This document shows positions 7,686-16,416 of a DNA stretch of 40,620 nucleotides, in pieces. The stretch comes from Deltaproteobacteria bacterium. GTDB lineage: Bacteria > Desulfobacterota > Desulfarculia > Adiutricales > Adiutricaceae. The stretch lies in contig JAISMU010000097.1 in assembly GCA_031276635.1 (NCBI GenBank), forward strand, positions 1-40,620, given 5' to 3'. Numbering within the stretch: the first letter of the stretch is position 1; every line of letters starts with the position of its first letter. Below the pieces are notes generated by a model. The model had not been told where the DNA came from. It was given only the letters and a program-made list of their open reading frames with translations, and searched no databases. The position numbers and the translations under genes were made by a program.

Positions 7686-8787
7686 GCGGAAAGTTTCAAC
7701 CATTTTTGAGCGCGGCCAGGAATGACGCCCTGGCCAAAGGTCATTCTTTCAGTAATTTAATAGGTAACTCATTTAAATCTCTGATTTATTTGAGATATGA
7801 TTTTAAAATCCAGGTTTTTACGAAGGCGTCAAGAATCACGTAGGTTTGACAATGCGGCATAATTTATATATTAAAACTTTTTTATCTTAATTTATAATTT
7901 ATGAATAAAAAAACATTTTTTAATATTTATTTGGTATAATTTTTAACAATTTTTCTGTCAATAACCTTAAATAATTTGTTACCACTTAATTAGAGTTAAT
8001 TTTATTATAATTAGATGATAATGATTTATCTTAGGACAAAGAAAATTTCTTGTTGACCCAGGCCGCCTGGAAGTTAATCCCCACGGCGGATATTGATAAA
8101 AATCTGGCCTCGCTGGTTTTAGGTAATGGCCACAGGATTTAATTGAGAAAGAGTTTTTGAAGTTAGGCGTTAGGCTGACTTGTCCCCAGATTCCGAGGAC
8201 CTCGCCGACGGACGAATTGACCAGGTTTTGACCAAGACCGCTCATTTGGCCTTGAATGACCTAACCCAGAAAGACGATCATGGCCCTTTTGGCTTGGGGG
8301 CTAAGGAATTTATCGATCTCGCCCTGGTCATTCATGGCCATGGCTCCCAGATTTAAGCTGTTTTCGGCCCAAGCGCGCCAATTCCGTCTCCCGACCTCCA
8401 CCTGGGTCGGCCGTGGGGCCGCCTTTACCCCCGCATGGCGAGAGGTTTAGCCGTAAAAATGTTTCCCTTAAGGCGTTGGCGGCTCAAAAATAAGAATCGC
8501 CGCGAAAGTTTTTGATTTCTCTCTATATTTGGGGTATTTTTATACAAGGACGCTATCCGCTCTTTTTTCCCTATTTGGTTGGGTTTTGACTTTTGATGAA
8601 ATTCTGGTTAATGGAATGACTCTTTTCCGCCCATTAAGACCCTGGGGAAAAAAATTCTTTTTCCAGCTCCCTCAGCTCGCGAGCGCCTTGGCTGGTGGGG
8701 CCATGTCGGGAAATTATTGACCATATCACCGGTTAAATATATTTCTGTCCTTGACTAAACTCGAGGGCTTCTTTTAAGGATTATCCC
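7686..8787. other. 1.1-kb spacer, AT-rich, with an unidentified broken ORF
   Basis: 7740-8040 is AT-rich. 8040-8500 is GC-richer and reads like old coding sequence in shifting plus-strand frames (see 8174-8356). A 63-codon ORF at 8529-8720 has no family resemblance. Confidence 0.45.
8174..8356 (+). pseudogene. unidentified gene remnant
   Basis: A 60-codon open stretch with protein-like composition (a block reading DQVLTKTAHLALNDL, then GLGAKEFIDLALVIHG). There is no start codon with a ribosome-binding site, and after the TAA at 8354-8356 another plus frame stays open into 8450. This looks like a frameshifted gene. The family is not recognised. Confidence 0.25.
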
Positions 8788-9306
8788 ATGAGCAACGCCA
8801 GTTCCGCCAGAAACCAGCCTGAGCCGTCCAAAGGCCGGGCGGCTGGGCAAGAAGGCAAGTTTCTAACTTTTTCCCTGGCCAATGAGGAATACGGCATTGG
8901 CATCCTCAAGGTCCGGGAAATCATCGGGATGATGCCCATCCGAACCGTGCCCCAGACCCCCGGCTTCGTCAAGGGCGTCATCAACCTGCGCGGCAAGGTC
9001 ATTCCCGTGGTGGATCTGCGCCTGAAGTTCTCCATGAGCGAGGTTGAGTACACCGAGCGCACCAGCATCATCGTGGTCGACGTGGCCACCAACTCAGACA
9101 AATTCATTCACATTGGCATTGTGGTGGATTATGTCTCGGAGGTGGTCAACATCAAGGCCGATGAGATCGAGGCCGCCCCGGCCTTTGGCTCCCAGCTGAA
9201 CACTGAGTACATTCTGGGCATGGCCAAGATCGGCAAGGGGGTCAAGATTCTGCTGGACATTGATCGGATTCTGGTGGGCGAGGAATTGGCCGCCTTGGGC
9301 TTTTAG
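8788..9306 (+). CDS. cheW: chemotaxis adaptor CheW
   Basis: A 172-residue CheW adaptor that couples chemoreceptors to CheA. The fold begins at about residue 22 (KFLTFSLANEEYGIGI) and contains VREIIGMMPIRTVPQTPGFVKGVINLRGKVIPVVDLR, the core family signature, followed by RTSIIVVDV and the C-terminal KGVKILLDIDRIL. The first 20 residues are a polar extension. The start at ATG 8788 has AAGGAT upstream. No cheA or receptor gene is nearby, so partners lie elsewhere. It is flanked by a spacer and a convergent gene. Confidence 0.95.
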   Translation: MSNASSARNQPEPSKGRAAGQEGKFLTFSLANEEYGIGILKVREIIGMMPIRTVPQTPGFVKGVINLRGKVIPVVDLRLKFSMSEVEYTERTSIIVVDVATNSDKFIHIGIVVDYVSEVVNIKADEIEAAPAFGSQLNTEYILGMAKIGKGVKILLDIDRILVGEELAALGF

Positions 9307-9448
9307 GCCAGGATTTTTTAGCCTTTGGGAAATCAACCCCCCTCGACAAAGGTTTAATTTTGACCACGGGGTCGGCTGGACGGAGGTGATTGACTCGATT
9401 CCCTTCGTTAGCTTCGCTGGAGCTGACTGGGCCTCATCTGACTGGACC

Positions 9449-10279
9449 TCAATTGAGCAACCGCGTCAGCTCCTCGTGCAAGAGCCCGTTAGAGGCCACA
9501 ATGGTCGGGCTGACCTCTAGGGCGTAGGGTAGCCCTTGGCCGTCGGAGACCCGACCCCCCGCCTCAGTGACCAGAATAATCCCGGCGGCCACGTCCCAGG
9601 GTTTCAGGCCCGCCTCCCAATAGCCCTCCGAGCGACCAGCGGCCACAAAAGCCAGGTCCAGAGAGGCGGCCCCGGCCCGCCGCACCGCCTGAGCTTGGCC
9701 CAGCACCCGCTCGAACGGGGCCACAATTTCCCGGACCCGACTGTGGACATCGTAAGGAAACCCGGTGTTAAACAGGGCCTCGATCATCTTTGAGCTCGGG
9801 CTGACCTTTAAGGGGATGGCCGGGCTCTCCAGACCCTCGCCCAGGTCCTGGCGAAAGGCCCCCCCGCCCTTGACCGCCCAGAAGCGCTCTCGGAGGATGG
9901 GAGCGTCAATGACTCCAACCAAGGGCTCCCAAACCCCGCCCGCGTCCAGCCGCGAGAAAGCCACCGAAGCGGCGAAGAACGGGTGTTGATGGACAAAATT
10001 AGTGGTCCCGTCCAGAGGATCGACGTGCCACCGACAGCCGTCCGTCACCGCCGAGTCCAGGCCACGCTCCTCAGCCAGGATGGCCTGGTCTGGAAAAGCC
10101 TGGTGAATCTCGGCCCGGATGGCCAGCTCGGAATTGAGATCATACTGGGTGACCAAATCGATGGACCCCTTGTGGTTGACCTGGAGATCCCGCTCCCGAT
10201 AACCCCGGGCGATTTCCTCGGCCCCCCGGCGAGCGGCTCGTTTGGCCACGGCCAGGACCTCGGCCAGGTCAACTTTCAT
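9449..10279 (-). CDS. suhB: inositol monophosphatase family protein (SuhB-like)
   Basis: A Mg-dependent phosphatase of 276 residues. The metal-binding residues are visible: the Glu in ILAEERG (about 70-71), the DPLDGTTNF motif (Asp87, Asp90), and the C-terminal WDVAAGIILVTEAGG. The likely substrate is inositol-1-phosphate or a related sugar phosphate; a regulatory SuhB role cannot be judged. ATG 10279 is preferred over an upstream start at 10330 because the family fold starts within a few residues and a GAGGC lies upstream. It is convergent with cheW, with 142 bp between their ends. Confidence 0.9.
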   Translation of the reverse strand: MKVDLAEVLAVAKRAARRGAEEIARGYRERDLQVNHKGSIDLVTQYDLNSELAIRAEIHQAFPDQAILAEERGLDSAVTDGCRWHVDPLDGTTNFVHQHPFFAASVAFSRLDAGGVWEPLVGVIDAPILRERFWAVKGGGAFRQDLGEGLESPAIPLKVSPSSKMIEALFNTGFPYDVHSRVREIVAPFERVLGQAQAVRRAGAASLDLAFVAAGRSEGYWEAGLKPWDVAAGIILVTEAGGRVSDGQGLPYALEVSPTIVASNGLLHEELTRLLN

Positions 10280-11020
10280 GATGGGCCTCGCCCGAGCCAG
10301 GCAGGGCTGGCGAGCCCGCCAACGGCCCAACCCACCGAATTTTTGTGATTTTTTTTGTTAACATACTTTTTATTAACCCTAAAATTTAAGATAAAATATT
10401 AAAAACAAAAATATTAGCCAACTTTCTGGCTCGTTTCAACTCGCGGGTCGGGAACTCAGCCAGGCCCATCATAGCGCTTTTCCCGCCCCACTTCCCATTT
10501 GGGGCACTGACGCCAATTTAGGCTTTTCGACTAGCCCCTCCCAGCGGGGCGAGAGCTAAATTTTACCATTAATACAATATTTAAGTTAATTAAAAATATA
10601 TTATAGTTTTTTATATTTTTATTTCATTAGAATAAGGCTATTATAATTCTATAATATACAAAAATAAAAAAATTATTTAGCTACGTATATAATAATTTAA
10701 AATTTTTAATGCTTTTTACAAATTTTTTAACCGTATTTTATTAAAAGTATTTAATTTCAGTGTTTTTAAATTTTTTCAGGTCGAGGCCATCATTCGGATA
10801 TTTTTTTTTCTCCATGGCCGAAATTAGAATTGCTGATTTGCGGGATAAGTTGTTACGAAGGGATTTTTCCTGTGTTAAAATAAGCGCCACAGTTGGTGGC
10901 GGGGCGACTCTGGGGCCAGGCCATCTGGCCCTCCTGGTCAGCTGGCTGACCTGAGAGGGCGACCAAAACAAATCTTTTAGACTGAGCATTTGAGGGTAAA
11001 TCATTGAGGCCGATAATTTC
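10280..11020. other. AT-rich intergenic region between divergent genes
   Basis: About 740 bp, very AT-rich from 10340 to 10430 and 10560 to 10800. It must hold the promoters for the minus-strand phosphatase and the plus-strand ATPase, but no single promoter stands out. ORFs at 10741-11118 (minus) and 10760-10954 (plus) overlap each other and the ATPase start and have no family features. Confidence 0.5.
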
Positions 11021-12838
11021 ATGGCAATAACTCCCGTCGGCAAATTCACTCTGGAATACCTACTGAACCTTCTTTTGGGGGTCGGCTTGATGGGCCAGCA
11101 ATTGGCCGAGTCCATCAAGCGCGATTATCAGCAGTCCCTGAGCGACTCCAGCCGTCGGCTCCGGGGTGGCAAGACCAACGCCCAGGTTAACGCCATCACT
11201 GACCCCCTGGACTATCTGGTCAGCCTGAAGTTGCCTCTGCCGGGAGCGGTCGAGGGGCGGTTGATTGACGATGACGTCCTGGCCCGGTTAATGGCCAAAG
11301 ATAGCGGGCTACCGTATCATCGGGTCGAGCAGAGGGAGCTGGACCTGGACTTCATCACCCACCTGCTGCCGCAGTCCTTCGCGGCCCGGCACCTGGTCCA
11401 GCCCCTGGGCCTGGATGGCAACAAACTGGCTGTGGGAGTCAGGCACCCTTTTTACCAGGCCGTCCTGGAGGATGTGCGGCGGGTGGCCGGCCGGGAAATC
11501 CAACCAGTCATAATCAGCCAATCTAACCTCAAAAAGCTCATTACTGAAATCTACGCCTTCAACTCCTCGGTCCGGGGGGCGGCCGACCAGTACGATGGCG
11601 GCTCCCGGACGGGCCTGGACGTCAGTAACCTGGAGCAATACGTCAAGCTCAAAAACGCCTCAGAGATCGCCGACGATGATCAGCACATCAAGAACCTCAT
11701 TGATCTGCTTTTCGCTGAGGCCTTTGAGTCACGCGCCTCCGACATCCACATCGAGCCCAAGCGCGAAATTCTCTTAATCCGCATGCGTTTTGACGGAATT
11801 CTCCACGACATGTACCATCTGCCCGCCGTCATCCACCCGGCCATGGTCTCCCGCATCAAGACCATGTCCCGGCTGGACATCGCCGAGAGACGGCGGCCTC
11901 AGGATGGCCGCATCAAGATCGCCCACAAGGGTTCTGAGGCGGAGGTGCGCGTGTCGACCATGCCGGTGGCCTTTGGGGAAAAGGTGGTCATGAGAATCCT
12001 GGATCCAGAGGCCCTTTTTCTGGATCTGAAAAGCATGTTCTTTAACGCGGACGACTATACCAAGTGGCTGGACTTCATGGGCCACCCTCATGGCATCATT
12101 CTGGTCACCGGCCCCACCGGCTCCGGCAAGACCACCACGCTCTACTCAACCTTAAGGCAGCTATCGACCCCGGAGGTCAACGTTACCACCATTGAGGACC
12201 CCATCGAGATGATCCACGACCAGTTCAATCAGGTGTCGGTTCAACCCAAGGTGGGCATAACCTTTGGCAGTATCATCCGCACTATCCTGCGCCAGGACCC
12301 GGACATCATCATGGTCGGCGAGATGCGCGACAAGGAGACAGCCGAGAACGCCGTGCAAGCGGCTTTGACCGGGCACCTGGTCCTCTCCACCCTCCACACC
12401 AATGACGCCCCCACGGCGGTGACGCGCCTGGTGGAGCTGGGAATGGAGCCCTTTCTGGTAGCCTCCACAGTCATCGGAGTCATGGCCCAGCGCCTGGTCC
12501 GCCGCATCTGCCCTTACTGCCTAGACGAGTTTGTCCTCACAGGCAAGATGGCTCTCGACCTGGGCTTCATCACTCAGGGGGATCTCACGCTCAAGCGCGG
12601 TCGAGGCTGCGACGAGTGCCGCAACACCGGCTACCTGGGGCGGGTGGCGACGGTGGAAGTGATGCCTTTTTCGGAAACCTTGAAGAATCTGGTTCTCCAA
12701 GGTGACCAGAACGCCCTGACTTTAAAGAGCCTGGCCCGGACCGAGGGCATGACCACTCTCCGAGAAAACGCCCTGGACTTGATGCTGGCCGGTAAAACCA
12801 CCATCCAGGAAGTCCTGCGCGTCACCACGGCCGACTGA
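11021..12838 (+). CDS. type IV pilus / type II secretion assembly ATPase (PilB/GspE family)
   Basis: A 605-residue hexameric ATPase that powers pilus or pseudopilus assembly at the inner membrane. Residues 70-170 match an MshEN-type N-terminal domain. The core has Walker A GPTGSGKTTTL (about 362-372), the Asp box TIEDPIE, Walker B DPDIIMVGEMRD and the His box TGHLVLSTLHTNDA. A tetracysteine zinc site (CPYC and CDEC, about 494 and 530) is typical of PilB/GspE and absent from retraction ATPases. The start is ATG 11021 with GAGG about 12 bases upstream. No other pilus or secretion gene is present, so PilB, GspE or MshE cannot be told apart. Confidence 0.9.
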   Translation: MAITPVGKFTLEYLLNLLLGVGLMGQQLAESIKRDYQQSLSDSSRRLRGGKTNAQVNAITDPLDYLVSLKLPLPGAVEGRLIDDDVLARLMAKDSGLPYHRVEQRELDLDFITHLLPQSFAARHLVQPLGLDGNKLAVGVRHPFYQAVLEDVRRVAGREIQPVIISQSNLKKLITEIYAFNSSVRGAADQYDGGSRTGLDVSNLEQYVKLKNASEIADDDQHIKNLIDLLFAEAFESRASDIHIEPKREILLIRMRFDGILHDMYHLPAVIHPAMVSRIKTMSRLDIAERRRPQDGRIKIAHKGSEAEVRVSTMPVAFGEKVVMRILDPEALFLDLKSMFFNADDYTKWLDFMGHPHGIILVTGPTGSGKTTTLYSTLRQLSTPEVNVTTIEDPIEMIHDQFNQVSVQPKVGITFGSIIRTILRQDPDIIMVGEMRDKETAENAVQAALTGHLVLSTLHTNDAPTAVTRLVELGMEPFLVASTVIGVMAQRLVRRICPYCLDEFVLTGKMALDLGFITQGDLTLKRGRGCDECRNTGYLGRVATVEVMPFSETLKNLVLQGDQNALTLKSLARTEGMTTLRENALDLMLAGKTTIQEVLRVTTAD

Positions 12839-12876
12839 GGCCCTGGCTGGATAACCTGATTAGGAAAACCCCAACC

Positions 12877-14538
12877 ATGCTCGCGGAACTGAAAGTTAAA
12901 AACCTGGTTTTGATTGAGAGCCTGGCCCTAACCTTTGGGCCCGGGGCCAATCTGCTGACTGGGGAAACCGGGGCCGGCAAGAGCGTTCTTGTTGGGGCTC
13001 TAGGGTTATTGAAAGGCCAGAAGAGCTCAGCCGGGTTGGTCCGCTCTGGGGCGGAGGAGGCCGAGGTGGAGGCCCTTTTCGCCCTGGAAGATCCCCTGGC
13101 CCTGGCCCCGCTGTTCCAGGCCCAAGGGTTGGAGCCGGCTGAGGAAATTATCCTGCGCCGCCAAATTTCGGCGACCGGTCGCAACCGGATCCGCCTAAAC
13201 GGCAGTCTCATCACTCTGGCCCAGCTGGCCGCCTGGGGGGAGGAGTTGCTGGCCATCTCCTCGCAGCACGAGCAGCAGAGCCTGATTAACCCGGCCCGCC
13301 AACTGGACTTTCTGGACAGTTTCAACCAGCGGCCCGAGCTCCTGGCCGAGACCAACGCCCTCTGGCGGGCTCGGGAAAGCGCCGCCGAGGCCTTTCGGAG
13401 CCTGGAAAAGGAACTGGCCGAAAGCCGGGAAAAAAAGGATCTCTATGAGTTCCAGCTGGCCGAGATCAAGAAAGTCAATCCTCAGCCGGCCGAGGATGAT
13501 ATCCTTTTGGGCCAGAAAAATCTCTTCCGCTCTGGGGCCAAATTAACCAGTTTTCTCAGCGCGGCCCGGGACATTCTGGAGGTGGGTCAGGACTGCCTTT
13601 TAAGCCGGCTGGAGCGAGTTCGGGCGGCTTTGGCCAAAGCCGCCGAGTTGGATGAGAGCTGGGCTGAGGCGACCGAGAGCGTGGCCGAGATGAATCAGGA
13701 GTTGTCAGCCCTGGCGGACCGGCTCCAATCGTCCGCCAAAGGCCAGAATTTCCGAGACTCGGATTTGGAGGCGATTGAGGAGCGCTTGAGCCACCTGGCC
13801 CGGATCAAAAGAAAGCACGGCCCCACCCTTGATGATGTGCTGACCAAGGGGCAGCGGATCTCCGAGGCCTTGGCCCGCCTGGCCGAGGCCGAGATGGAGT
13901 TGAGCCTGGCCCGGAAAAAGCTGGCCCAGGCTGAGGAGGCGGCCCTGGCCAAGGCCCAGGAGCTCTCCCAGAGCCGGGCCGCCGCCGCCCAGAGTCTGAG
14001 CGCCAATCTGGTTGAGACTTTGAGAGCCCTGGGGTTTCCCAAGATCCAGATGAGCGTCGCGGTCGAGCCAACGGCCCCCCTGGGCCCCAAGGGCGTGGAC
14101 CACGTCAACTTCCTTTTCTGTCCCAACCCTGGGGAAGGTTTACGGCCCCTGGCCAAAATCGCCTCGGGCGGCGAGCTCTCCCGCGTGGCCCTGGCCCTCA
14201 AAATCGCCCAACCAACCCGCTCGGACCAAACCCTGGTCTTTGACGAGATCGACAGCGGCCTCTCTGGGGGAACCGCCGAGGCTGTGGCCGCCAAAATGGG
14301 GGAGCTGGCCAGCCGTCAGCAGATTTTTGTCATCACCCACCTGCCGCAGATGGCCTCGCTGCCCGGGCGACACTTCCTGGTGGCCAAAGCCGAGGATGAG
14401 TTAAACGATCGCACCATTACCACCATAAAGGAACTACCGCCGGACGACCGGGCCAGGGAGCTGGCCCGGATGCTCGGCGGGGCCTGTCCCTCCCCTGAGG
14501 CCCTGGCTTTGTCGAATAAGCTCCTGGGCCTGTCCTGA
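12877..14538 (+). CDS. recN: DNA repair protein RecN
   Basis: An SMC-like ATPase acting in double-strand-break repair, 553 residues. The Walker A GETGAGKS is at 29-36, followed by the family block LGLLKGQKSS. A long Ala/Glu/Leu-rich coiled-coil region occupies about 160-370. The ABC signature ASGGELSRVALALK (about 428) and Walker B TLVFDEIDSGLSGG (about 450) follow, then the H-loop-like FVITHLPQMA. The length is normal for RecN. ATG 12877 has only a weak upstream TTAGGA. It lies 38 bp after the ATPase gene and may be cotranscribed. Confidence 0.95.
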   Translation: MLAELKVKNLVLIESLALTFGPGANLLTGETGAGKSVLVGALGLLKGQKSSAGLVRSGAEEAEVEALFALEDPLALAPLFQAQGLEPAEEIILRRQISATGRNRIRLNGSLITLAQLAAWGEELLAISSQHEQQSLINPARQLDFLDSFNQRPELLAETNALWRARESAAEAFRSLEKELAESREKKDLYEFQLAEIKKVNPQPAEDDILLGQKNLFRSGAKLTSFLSAARDILEVGQDCLLSRLERVRAALAKAAELDESWAEATESVAEMNQELSALADRLQSSAKGQNFRDSDLEAIEERLSHLARIKRKHGPTLDDVLTKGQRISEALARLAEAEMELSLARKKLAQAEEAALAKAQELSQSRAAAAQSLSANLVETLRALGFPKIQMSVAVEPTAPLGPKGVDHVNFLFCPNPGEGLRPLAKIASGGELSRVALALKIAQPTRSDQTLVFDEIDSGLSGGTAEAVAAKMGELASRQQIFVITHLPQMASLPGRHFLVAKAEDELNDRTITTIKELPPDDRARELARMLGGACPSPEALALSNKLLGLS

Positions 14539-14589
14539 CCAGAGACATTTTATTTTCAAATTCTCTCGCCCAGCCTCAGGGAGTCAATT

Positions 14590-15756
14590 GTGATTAATCT
14601 TGAAGAGCTCAAGAACCGACCGATTTATCGGTATCTGAAATATCTGACCCTCGTCCAAGCGGCGGCCTTCATGGGCTGGAACGCCTTGTACACCAATTTC
14701 GCCGTGGAAGTCGCCCATTTAAACGGCCAGCAAAACGGGGTGATTCAATCCATCCGGGAAGTGCCCGGGCTTCTCTCCATCGGGGTGGTGGCCCTTTTGC
14801 TGGTCTTTCGAGAAAGCGCCCTGGCCTCCCTCTCCATTCTCATCTGCGGCCTGGGGGTCGTGGCCGCTGGCTGGTTTCCCACCTTCTACGGCCAGATTTT
14901 CTGCGTTTTTACCTTATCTTTGGGGTTTCATTTTTTTGAGGCCATTAACCAATCCTTAACGCTGCAATACTTTAAAATAGTCGAGGCCCCGCTGATCATC
15001 AGTCGCCTGAGGTCCTTCACGGCCCTGGGCAGTTTATCCATGGGCCTGGTGATCCTATTATTCTCTTGGCTGGATTACCGGGTTCTCTTCGGCCTGGCCG
15101 GTTCCCTGGCTCTGGTGGTCGGGGCTTGGTCTTTTTTCCATCAGCCTGACGCCTCAGGGCTCCCGCCCCAGAGACGAGGCTTGATCCTCAAAAAACGCTA
15201 CTGGCTTTTCTATGTCTTGACCGGGCTTTCTGGAGCCAGAAGGCAGATTTTCAGCGTCTTCGCCATCTTTCTTCTGGTGGAGCGATTCCATTTCAGCCTC
15301 TCTCAGATGACCTTTCTATTCTTCTTTAACAACACCATTAACTGGTTCCTCAATCCCTACATAGGCCTGGCCATCAACCGGGTCGGGGAAAGAACCTTGC
15401 TCCTTTGGAAATACACCGGAGTCCTGGCCATCTGCGTGGCCTATGTCTTCTGCGAAAGCCCAATTCTGGCCGCCGGGCTGTACGTGCTGGATCAGCTCTC
15501 TTTCTGCTTTACCGTCTCCATCAGAACCTTTTTCCAGAAAATCGCCGCGCCAGAGGACATCGCCCCCAGTATGGCCATGGGCGTCACCGTCAACCATATA
15601 ATAGCCGTAATCGTCCCTTTTATCGGGGGGGTGATGTGGATGATGGACCACCGGCTACCGTTCCTGATGGGAGTCTTTTTCGCCCTGGGCTCCTTGGTGA
15701 TGACCACTTTCATCAGCCAAGACCTGGAGCGAGCCCCTAGCCGGGCCGGGGCCTGA
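14590..15756 (+). CDS. MFS transporter, substrate unknown
   Basis: A 388-residue integral membrane protein with about 12 hydrophobic segments in two halves, the usual major facilitator layout. The first helix begins near residue 14 and a short cytoplasmic stretch with basic residues (PQRRGLILKKR) divides the halves at about 197-207. No substrate-specific motif is recognised. The start is GTG 14590, supported by AGGGAG about 7 bases upstream. It follows recN by 51 bp. A short GC-rich dyad (ggctcc/ggagcc at 15762-15776) just after the stop lacks a T-tract. Family-level call only. Confidence 0.75.
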   Translation: MINLEELKNRPIYRYLKYLTLVQAAAFMGWNALYTNFAVEVAHLNGQQNGVIQSIREVPGLLSIGVVALLLVFRESALASLSILICGLGVVAAGWFPTFYGQIFCVFTLSLGFHFFEAINQSLTLQYFKIVEAPLIISRLRSFTALGSLSMGLVILLFSWLDYRVLFGLAGSLALVVGAWSFFHQPDASGLPPQRRGLILKKRYWLFYVLTGLSGARRQIFSVFAIFLLVERFHFSLSQMTFLFFFNNTINWFLNPYIGLAINRVGERTLLLWKYTGVLAICVAYVFCESPILAAGLYVLDQLSFCFTVSIRTFFQKIAAPEDIAPSMAMGVTVNHIIAVIVPFIGGVMWMMDHRLPFLMGVFFALGSLVMTTFISQDLERAPSRAGA

Positions 15757-15832
15757 TCCCCGGCTCCCGGGGAGCCAGAGCGCAGGTCAAAAACATCAGG
15801 CGCCCATCTTGATGGCTGAGTTACTATCCATA

Positions 15833-16109
15833 GGCCTTCTGGATCTGAAACGATTCAAGGAAGCCAACGACCGGCGCCAACGTTTTTCGCGACCTAGAGA
15901 TGGTCCTCGACCCCGACCACGTTGGAAGAGCTGGCCCACAGCCATATCCGTCTGAATGAGCTCGAGGAAGCCCGGCCCTCTACGAGCGAATTTATGCCAT
16001 CCGCGAGCTGCTCTTGGGGCCAGACCACTTGGAAACCTTCCTTTCAGCGGAGAAATGGAGCTACTTCCTGGCGGCTCACGGTGAGGCGGCGGGCCACCCG
16101 CGATCTTGA
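15833..16109 (+). pseudogene. frameshifted TPR (TPR_12 / kinesin-light-chain-type) gene fragment
   Basis: Three plus-strand frames in succession encode parts of one TPR array: DLEMVLDPDH near 15891, then LEELAHSHIRLNELEEA from 15922, then LYERIYAIRELLLGPDHLE from 15981, closing at TGA 16107. The LGPDH and ALYER-type phrases are the TPR_12 consensus and resemble the neighbouring intact gene (for example its NSLGPEHPAVLTTMSRLGE). At least two frameshifts break it. It is probably a decayed paralogue produced by duplication. Confidence 0.65.
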
Positions 16110-16257
16110 GGCGCGAAACCTGTGAGTCGGAAAAAGTTCCCGCGGGCTCAGTCCTCAGCCCATCTCAGCTCCAGGCGAGATCAGGCCGTGAGTCTCATTG
16201 AGCTCGGGGAGATCCAAGGAGCTTGAGGCCAACAAACAAATAACGCGGTCCGATTGA

Positions 16258-16350
16258 GCTGAGCCTCGGGCTCAGCTTCCACTTCGGGAGAGAAAGTGGC
16301 AGCCCGATCGGCTAATCGGGATCGGGGCAGGGAGACCCGATGAGGGTCTC
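16258..16350 (+). promoter_or_regulatory. four tandem stem-loops upstream of the TPR gene
   Basis: The stems are gctgagcc/ggctcagc (16258-16276, perfect 8 bp), ccactt/aagtgg (16279-16299), cccgat/atcggg (16303-16320, with a second atcggg at 16321-16326) and gagaccc/gggtctc (16332-16350, perfect 7 bp). They are packed in 93 bp, end 66 bp before the start codon, and none has a T-tract. This could be a structured leader or an array of dyad operator sites. No known riboswitch class is recognised. Confidence 0.5.
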
Positions 16351-16416
16351 TCAGGAAAATGGTAAAATGAGTTCTTTTTGGCCCCAGACTCCCAGGAGGC
16401 CTTTGGAGAAAAACCC

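Larger units (their letters stand above)
15757..16416. other. spacer with a broken TPR gene and a row of hairpins
   Basis: 660 bp between the transporter and the intact TPR gene. It holds a TPR pseudogene (15833-16109) and four consecutive stem-loops (16258-16350), each listed separately. Confidence 0.6.

Noticed and set aside
7979-8245. 88-codon minus ORF
   Set aside because: It opposes a more protein-like plus-strand stretch and begins in sequence that looks like a shadow of it.
10741-11118. 125-codon minus ORF
   Set aside because: It covers the start of the PilB/GspE gene antisense and has no family features.
15762-15776. terminator after the MFS gene
   Set aside because: The 6-bp stem has a 3-nt loop and no T-tract on either strand.
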